From Acetobacteraceae bacterium (GTDB taxonomy: Bacteria > Pseudomonadota > Alphaproteobacteria > Acetobacterales > Acetobacteraceae), in the NCBI GenBank assembly GCA_027489135.1, contig JAIYAI010000656.1:1-6130 (forward strand): a DNA stretch of 6,130 bases, written 5' to 3'. The position numbers and the translations under genes are program-made. Position 1 is the first letter of the stretch; each line of letters starts with the position of its first letter. Below are positions 1 through 3,278 of this stretch, piece after piece. The notes below the pieces were generated by a model, which saw only the letters and a program-made list of their open reading frames with translations, did no database searches and was not told the origin of the DNA.

Positions 1-171
1 AGTGAAACGGAAATCCTGGTGGCCTATGGCCCCTGCTGCTTTGCCAGCAAGGCGGGCCAATTGGCCGGCAACCACTTCCTGACCATTCGTGAAGGGCTGG
101 ACCGCTTGGCCAAGACCGGCCGCGCCGTGCTGTGGGAAGGCGCGAAGCCCATCACCTTCCGCGCGGGGTGA
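1..171 (+). CDS. C-terminal fragment of a DUF3830-like (cyclophilin-like fold) protein
   Basis: Frame 1 is open from the first base to a TGA at 169-171 and gives the last 56 residues of a protein whose start lies outside the window. The segment contains YGPCCFASKAGQLAGNHF, followed by a helix-like stretch (REGLDRLAKTGRAVLWEGA) and a final short strand (ITFRAG). From memory this pattern, FASKxGQLAGNHF with a terminal LWEGAxxIxF, resembles the end of DUF3830 family proteins, which are small cyclophilin-like proteins of unknown function often found near amidohydrolases or transporters. I recognised this by pattern only, so the family name is probable rather than certain. Coding is supported by the GC-rich third positions and the clean end. 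The gene converges on the cold-shock gene with a 12-bp gap, and its stop codon forms one arm of a shared hairpin. Confidence 0.6.
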   Translation, partial: SETEILVAYGPCCFASKAGQLAGNHFLTIREGLDRLAKTGRAVLWEGAKPITFRAG

Positions 172-186
172 GGGGCCTTCCCCTCA
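169..186. terminator. Hairpin shared by two convergent gene ends
   Basis: TGAGGGG (169-175), loop CCTT (176-179) and CCCCTCA (180-186) form a perfect 7-bp inverted repeat. The left arm begins with the TGA of the plus-strand gene, and the right arm is the complement of the TGA of the minus-strand cold-shock gene, so both messages end in the same stem. Neither side is followed by a run of T, so it is not a classical intrinsic terminator. It could stabilise 3' ends or assist termination in both directions. The hairpin is directly seen; the role is inferred. Confidence 0.5.
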
Positions 187-387
187 TAACGCCTTCAGAT
201 TGATCGCCGCCGGCTTGCCGCGTTCCATGACCACGTCGAAGGAGACCTTCTGGTTCTCGTTCAGCGTGGCGAGTCCGGCCTTCTGCACGGCGGTGATGTG
301 CACGAACACGTCCTTGCCGCCGTCCTGCGGGACGATGAAGCCGAAGCCCTTGGTCGCGTTGAACCACTTCACGGTGCCGGTTGCCAT
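184..387 (-). CDS. CspA-family cold-shock protein
   Basis: The product is a 67-residue single-domain cold-shock protein. Such proteins bind single-stranded RNA and DNA in the cytoplasm, melt secondary structure and act as RNA chaperones. The OB-fold signature is complete: KWFN at residues 7-10, RNP1 as KGFGFI at 13-18, and RNP2 as VFVHI at 27-31, with aromatic contacts W8, F15, F17, F28 and H30 all present. Length is normal for the family (65-70). The ATG at 385-387 is preferred over an in-frame start at 507 because homologues begin at MATGTVKWF and because GGAGG (397-401) lies 9 nt upstream. The extra upstream residues of the longer frame are low-complexity leader sequence. It is transcribed away from der, preceded by a 226-bp non-coding region, and converges on the DUF3830-like gene. 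The second half (ITAVQKAGLATLNENQ) is slightly divergent but has no missing key residue. Whether it is cold-induced cannot be read from the sequence. Confidence 0.96.
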   Translation of the reverse strand: MATGTVKWFNATKGFGFIVPQDGGKDVFVHITAVQKAGLATLNENQKVSFDVVMERGKPAAINLKAL

Positions 388-525
388 GCGGAGCACCCTC
401 CTCGCCAGAGGCGCGGACGCCGATCGCCCGCGCGGGGGCCACCGGGCTGGATCGGCTTGAGGCCACCCAGGGCATGGACCCAGGCAAGGCACGGCAAGGC
501 GGGCCAAGAGCGGTTGGCGCCATCC
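388..525 (-). promoter_or_regulatory. Probable 5' leader of the cold-shock mRNA, with Shine-Dalgarno
   Basis: This stretch has no credible gene and would be transcribed as a leader of roughly 130 nt if the candidate promoter at 526-554 is used. Long structured leaders are typical of csp mRNAs. It contains a strong Shine-Dalgarno (GGAGG, minus strand, 397-401). A CCTC (400-403)/GAGG (408-411) pairing with a 4-nt loop would partly mask that site. It also holds a CCCGCGCGGG palindrome (427-436), two direct copies of GGCCACC (437-443, 461-467), two copies of GGCAAGGC (483-490, 493-500) and a GCCAA/TTGGC hairpin (503-518). A regulatory role is inferred. Confidence 0.45.
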
Positions 526-554
526 AAAAGCTCACAGCCCCACGTTGAAGTCAA
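526..554 (-). promoter_or_regulatory. Candidate promoter of the cold-shock gene
   Basis: On the minus strand TTGACT (549-554) matches the sigma-70 type -35 box in 5 of 6 positions. After a 17-nt spacer comes GCTTTT (526-531), a poor -10 match. Alphaproteobacterial -10 boxes are often degenerate, and the surrounding 521-560 stretch is the most AT-rich part of the intergenic region, which supports a promoter here. The exact -10 is uncertain. Confidence 0.35.
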
Positions 555-613
555 AGAAATCCCGATGACTGCTGCGTGAGTTACAGCGCCCCTCCGCAAT
601 ATGCATGCAGCGG

Positions 614-1957
614 CTAGGAATCCTGCTCCGCATAGGGGTTGCTGGTGCCGCGCAGGTTCAGGCGGATCGGCATGCCGGGCATGGTGAAGGTCTCGCGGAA
701 GCTGTTCACCAGGTAGCGGCGCCAATCCTCCGGCAGCTGCTCCGCCCGTGTGCCGAAGACGGCGATGGTGGGTGGGCGGGCCTTCGGCATGGTCGCGTAG
801 CGCAGCTTGATGCGCCGCCCCTCGACCAGCGGCGGCGGGTGCTTCGCCAGCGCCCCCTCGAACCAGCGGTTCAGCTCGCCGGTGGGTACGCGGCGGTTCC
901 ACAGCGCATGCGCCTCCCGCACCCGCGGCATCAGGGTCTCCACGCCGCGCCCGGTCTCGGCGGAGAGCGGTACGACGAAGATGCCGCGCAGCTGCGCGAG
1001 GCTCGCGGTCAGCACATCCTCGATCCGCTTGCGCGCGGCGTTCCGGTCCTCGACGGCATCCCACTTGTTCAGCGCGATGACGATGCCGCGGCCTTCGCGT
1101 TCCGCCAGGCGCGCGATGCGGAGATCCTGCTCGTCCATCCCCTGCAGCGCGTCGACGACCAGCACCGCGACCTCGCATTCCTTCAGCGCGGCGATGGTCG
1201 CAGCGGTCGACATCTGCTCCAGCTTCTCGGTCACGCGGGCGCGGCGGCGCAGCCCTGCCGTGTCCACAAGGCGCACCAGCCCGCCGGTGGCATCGGTGAA
1301 CTCCACCGAGACGGAATCGCGCGTCAGGCCGGGCTCGGGGCCGGTGATCATCCGCTCCTCGCCGAGCAGGGCGTTGAGGAGCGTCGACTTGCCGGCATTG
1401 GGCCGGCCGACGATGGCGAGGCGGAGCGGGCGGTCCGGCCCGTCCTCCGCCTCCGCGCCCTCCTCGGGCAGCATCTCGCGCACCGCGTCGTGCAACCCGC
1501 CCATGCCGTCGCCATGCTCGGCGGAGACCGGGACGGGGTCGCCGAGGCCAAGCTCGAAGGCCTCCATCGCCGCGTTCACGCCCTGCCGTCCCTCGGCCTT
1601 GTTGGCAACGACCAGCACGGGCACGGGCTGGCGGCGCAGCCAGCGGGCGAAGGCGCGGTCGGTGTTGGTCAGGCCGGTGCGCACATCGATGACGAAGAGG
1701 GCGAGGTCGGACTGGCGCAGCGCCGCCTCGCTGCTGGCCCGCATGCGGCCGGGGATGGTCTCGGGGTCGGCCTCCTCGAGGCCGGCGGTGTCGATCAGCG
1801 TCACGTCGCGGCCGGCGATGCGGGCCTCGGCCTCCTTCCGGTCGCGGGTGACGCCTGGGGTGTCGTCCACGATCGCGATCTTGCGACCGACGAGGCGATT
1901 GAACAGCGTGGACTTGCCGACATTCGGCCGGCCGAGGATGGCGATGGTGGGGGGCAT
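614..1957 (-). CDS. der: Ribosome assembly GTPase Der (EngA)
   Basis: Der is an essential GTPase with two G domains in tandem that acts in the cytoplasm on maturation of the 50S ribosomal subunit. The 447-residue product has the normal length and order. G domain 1 has GRPNVGKS (9-16), TPGVTRD (33-39), DTAG (56-59), NKAE (119-122) and SAEHG (145-149). An acidic linker (about 163-176) follows. G domain 2 has GRPNAGKS (184-191), GLTRD (210-214), DTAG (232-235), NKWD (297-300) and SAETG (332-336). The C-terminal KH-like domain (about 350-440) includes the typical NRWFEGALAKHPPP stretch. The first G4 motif is NKAE rather than NKxD; I know this form from alphaproteobacterial Der, so it is not damage. 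The ATG at 1957 was chosen because homologues start just before TIAILGRPNVGKS; the open frame continues far upstream but is unlike Der. No clear Shine-Dalgarno precedes it (GCGCCCCACC), and it lies 52 bp after vapC in the same direction. Confidence 0.97.
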   Translation of the reverse strand: MPPTIAILGRPNVGKSTLFNRLVGRKIAIVDDTPGVTRDRKEAEARIAGRDVTLIDTAGLEEADPETIPGRMRASSEAALRQSDLALFVIDVRTGLTNTDRAFARWLRRQPVPVLVVANKAEGRQGVNAAMEAFELGLGDPVPVSAEHGDGMGGLHDAVREMLPEEGAEAEDGPDRPLRLAIVGRPNAGKSTLLNALLGEERMITGPEPGLTRDSVSVEFTDATGGLVRLVDTAGLRRRARVTEKLEQMSTAATIAALKECEVAVLVVDALQGMDEQDLRIARLAEREGRGIVIALNKWDAVEDRNAARKRIEDVLTASLAQLRGIFVVPLSAETGRGVETLMPRVREAHALWNRRVPTGELNRWFEGALAKHPPPLVEGRRIKLRYATMPKARPPTIAVFGTRAEQLPEDWRRYLVNSFRETFTMPGMPIRLNLRGTSNPYAEQDS

Positions 1958-1985
1958 GGTGGGGCGCCAATGCGCCGCGGCAGCG

Positions 1986-2012
1986 GGCGGCGTCAACCGA
2001 AAGGCGGCGTCA
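1986..2012. repeat. 10-bp direct repeat in the vapC-der gap
   Basis: GGCGGCGTCA occurs at 1986-1995 and again at 2003-2012, the second copy covering the vapC stop codon. Read on the minus strand, the first copy contributes to TTGACG (1991-1996), a -35-like hexamer, but 17 nt further only a poor GCATTG is found. It may be chance in GC-rich DNA or a weak separate promoter for der. No protein is encoded in the gap. Confidence 0.3.
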
Positions 2013-2423
2013 GCCGCGGAAAGGGTCCAGCACCCTCGCGCCCAAGCCCGCGACATCGGCGCCGTTGCGGGTGACCAGCGTGAGGCCGTGCACCAGCGCC
2101 GTCGCTGCCAGCAGCGCGTCGACCACCGGGACTGAGCGGATCGCGGCGATACGTCCCCAGACCGTCGCCACCGTGGCGTCCACAGGCAGGATGCGCGGTC
2201 CGAAGGCGGGGACGAGCGACGCAAGCCACGCCTCCAGCACCGCCGCCTTGGCAGGGTCACGCGGACGCACGGCCTCCACGCCACGCCCGATCTCGCCCAG
2301 GGTGAGAACGCTGAGGAAGAGGTCGCTCTCCGCCACGCCGGCCCACCAGACGGCGACGGCGGGGTGACAGCGGCGGCCCTTCCGGATCTCGGACACGACG
2401 TTTGTGTCGACCAGCCAGGTCAA
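2010..2423 (-). CDS. vapC: VapC-type PIN-domain ribonuclease toxin
   Basis: The 137-residue protein is a PIN-domain endoribonuclease of the VapC/FitB type, the toxin of a type II toxin-antitoxin pair. These enzymes use a Mg/Mn-binding acidic cluster to cut RNA, often tRNA. The expected acidic residues are present: D6 in LVDTNVVSE, E44 in LTLGEI, D102 in PVVDALLAATA, and D123 in TRNGADVAGLG. Length is normal and the fold appears intact, so the toxin is probably active. The start is TTG (2421-2423), which overlaps the antitoxin stop in TTGA; no Shine-Dalgarno is visible before it. Translation is therefore likely coupled to that of the antitoxin, a way to keep toxin output low. The next ATG-like alternatives would remove D6, so TTG is the reasonable start. 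der follows 52 bp downstream. The target RNA cannot be told from sequence. Confidence 0.92.
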   Translation of the reverse strand: MTWLVDTNVVSEIRKGRRCHPAVAVWWAGVAESDLFLSVLTLGEIGRGVEAVRPRDPAKAAVLEAWLASLVPAFGPRILPVDATVATVWGRIAAIRSVPVVDALLAATALVHGLTLVTRNGADVAGLGARVLDPFRG

Positions 2424-2692
2424 AGGTCCGCGGCGCGCCCCGTGTCGCGCGACCGGTCGAGGTCGATCCCCTCCAGCGGCGCCGCAGCCAGCAGGTCCTT
2501 CAGGGTCCGCCCCGGCGGTGCGGCAAAGCGCTCTGTCAGCACGGCCCGCGCGGCATCGGCCTGCGCGGGATCGGCCAGCGCCGCAGCGACGGCGCGGACC
2601 AGTGCCGCATCGCCGCGCGGCACGCGAACCTCCAGGCGCTGGAAACCGCGTTCCGCCTGGCGGCGCCGATGGTCGAGGAGGGCCTGGGGCAT
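2420..2692 (-). CDS. Antitoxin partner of VapC (VapB/Phd-like)
   Basis: A 90-residue charged protein lies immediately upstream of vapC and overlaps it by 4 nt, the standard arrangement for an antitoxin that is made first. After a basic N-terminus (about 8-15) comes a short strand-like segment, RLEVRVP (19-25), then a helix (28-40), an arrangement compatible with a ribbon-helix-helix DNA-binding dimer. The C-terminal part includes TLKDLLAAAPLEGIDL (63-78) and an RSRDTGRAADL tail. From memory, a similar PLEGIDLxRxRD ending is seen in short alphaproteobacterial antitoxins next to PIN toxins, and would be the toxin-binding region. Family assignment rests on this pattern plus context. The ATG at 2690-2692 is the first usable start; there is an in-frame stop upstream at the terB end and no Shine-Dalgarno. 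A TCCGGAAA repeat covers the start and is a likely autoregulatory site. Confidence 0.85.
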   Translation of the reverse strand: MPQALLDHRRRQAERGFQRLEVRVPRGDAALVRAVAAALADPAQADAARAVLTERFAAPPGRTLKDLLAAAPLEGIDLDRSRDTGRAADL

Positions 2693-2713
2693 TTCCGGAA
2701 ATCTATCCGGAAA
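2691..2713. promoter_or_regulatory. Candidate antitoxin operator (TCCGGAAA repeat)
   Basis: ATTTCCGGAAAT (2691-2702) is a perfect 12-bp palindrome that overlaps the antitoxin start codon. TCCGGAAA occurs at 2694-2701 and again at 2706-2713, a 12-bp period. Toxin-antitoxin complexes commonly bind paired palindromes at their own promoter. The AT-rich palindrome stands out in this GC-rich region. Operator function is inferred. Confidence 0.5.
2700..2705 (-). promoter_or_regulatory. -10-like box placed for a leaderless antitoxin mRNA
   Basis: TAGATT on the minus strand matches the TATAAT consensus at 4 of 6 positions and ends 7 nt before the A of the antitoxin ATG. With no Shine-Dalgarno present, transcription could begin at or next to the start codon. 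The box lies between the two TCCGGAAA copies, so a bound antitoxin would block it. The -35 region 17 nt away (TGGTGT) is poor. Confidence 0.35.
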
Positions 2714-2724
2714 CGATCGCGCAC

Positions 2725-2748
2725 ACCAGGGAAATCAGATCACCTGGT
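2725..2748 (-). terminator. Weak hairpin at the end of the terB-like gene
   Basis: ACCAGG (2725-2730) and CCTGGT (2743-2748) form a 6-bp inverted repeat with a 12-nt loop that contains the TGA of the terB-like gene. There is no T run. It might limit read-through into the antitoxin gene or be incidental. Confidence 0.2.
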
Positions 2749-3211
2749 AGCGCGCCTTCGCCGCCCGCTCGATCGCCCCCGCGATCAGCCGGTCGATGTC
2801 GAGCGCGACGCGGAATTCGGACAGGAACAGCAGTTCTTCCTGCGTCGCCTCCCCGTCCGCCGCCGCGACCTCGCAGGCCAGCAGGTAGGCGGTCTCGCGC
2901 AGGCGCATCGGCAGGGCTTCGCGGATCATCCCCGTGGCGCGGTCCAGGCCATCCGTGCGTTCCAGCAGGCGCAGGCAGACCTCGGTGACGGCGCTGATCT
3001 CGCTGGCGCGGAACTCGGCGAAGGCGGGCAGTTCCTGCACCAGCTTCGCCATCATCGCCAGCTCAGCGTCGGACATGGAGCGGTCGGAGGCGCCCATCAG
3101 TACCATGGCGCAGATCAGCGCCTCCTGCGGGTTGAATCGGCTGACGGGCATCGGAAACTCCTCGGGACCGCCTCCGTGACCGCCGCCCATGCCGCCGTCA
3201 AACCCGCCCAT
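2735..3211 (-). CDS. TerB-like tellurite-resistance family protein
   Basis: The product is an all-alpha, acidic TerB-type domain protein of 158 residues. TerB family members are small, probably metal-binding proteins linked to stress, tellurite or membrane functions; the exact role is unknown. The domain spans about residues 22-158. It has two matching acidic motifs, ASDRSMSDAEL (41-51) and AADGEATQEEL (117-127), aligning D43/D119, S47/T123, E50/E126 and L51/L127, which is the internal pseudo-symmetry expected for the TerB fold. There is no signal peptide or membrane segment. ATG 3211 is chosen because GGAGG (3219-3223) lies 7 nt upstream; a GTG at 3217 is too close to that site. A second start, ATG 3151, also has a good site (AGGAG, 3158-3162, 6 nt away) and would give a 138-residue protein beginning MPVSRFNPQEA, the family core, without the Gly-rich leader. 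The gene sits 67 bp after the helicase and 42 bp before the antitoxin gene. Confidence 0.8.
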   Translation of the reverse strand: MGGFDGGMGGGHGGGPEEFPMPVSRFNPQEALICAMVLMGASDRSMSDAELAMMAKLVQELPAFAEFRASEISAVTEVCLRLLERTDGLDRATGMIREALPMRLRETAYLLACEVAAADGEATQEELLFLSEFRVALDIDRLIAGAIERAAKARYQVI

Positions 3212-3238
3212 GATCACCCCTCCGAGAGGTCGTCACCG

Positions 3239-3259
3239 GTCCGGGGCCGTCCCGCGGAC
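3239..3259 (-). terminator. GC-rich hairpin between the helicase and terB-like genes
   Basis: GTCCG (3239-3243) pairs with CGGAC (3255-3259), continued by GGG (3244-3246) with CCC (3251-3253) across one bulged G and a 4-nt loop, giving an 8-bp stem. A smaller GATCC/GGATC hairpin (3266-3280) spans the helicase stop codon. No T run follows, so read-through into the next gene is likely; the hairpins may reduce it or protect an RNA end. Confidence 0.3.
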
Positions 3260-3278
3260 AGATGCGATCCACACTGGA

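Noticed and set aside
119..122. Possible defect in Der: NKAE instead of NKxD (residue numbers of Der, not bases)
   Set aside because: This variant is usual in alphaproteobacterial Der as far as I recall, and all other GTPase motifs are intact.
388..507. Longer cold-shock protein starting at 507
   Set aside because: The 40 extra residues are unlike any cold-shock protein, while ATG 387 has a good ribosome site and begins with the family's usual MATGTVKWF.
594..613. Hairpin right after the der stop (CCGC/GCGG with TGCATGCA inside)
   Set aside because: Only 4 bp of outer stem and a self-complementary core, with no T run; too weak to call a terminator.
605..2135. Long plus-strand open frames opposite der and vapBC
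   Set aside because: They are antisense to genes with clear motifs, are low in complexity and rich in Arg, Ala, Gly, Pro and Ser, match no family I know, and are expected in very GC-rich DNA where stops are rare.
1958..2284. Der extended at its N-terminus by 109 residues
   Set aside because: The extension runs antisense-frame through vapC, is Arg/Trp rich, and Der proteins start just before the first GRPNVGKS motif.
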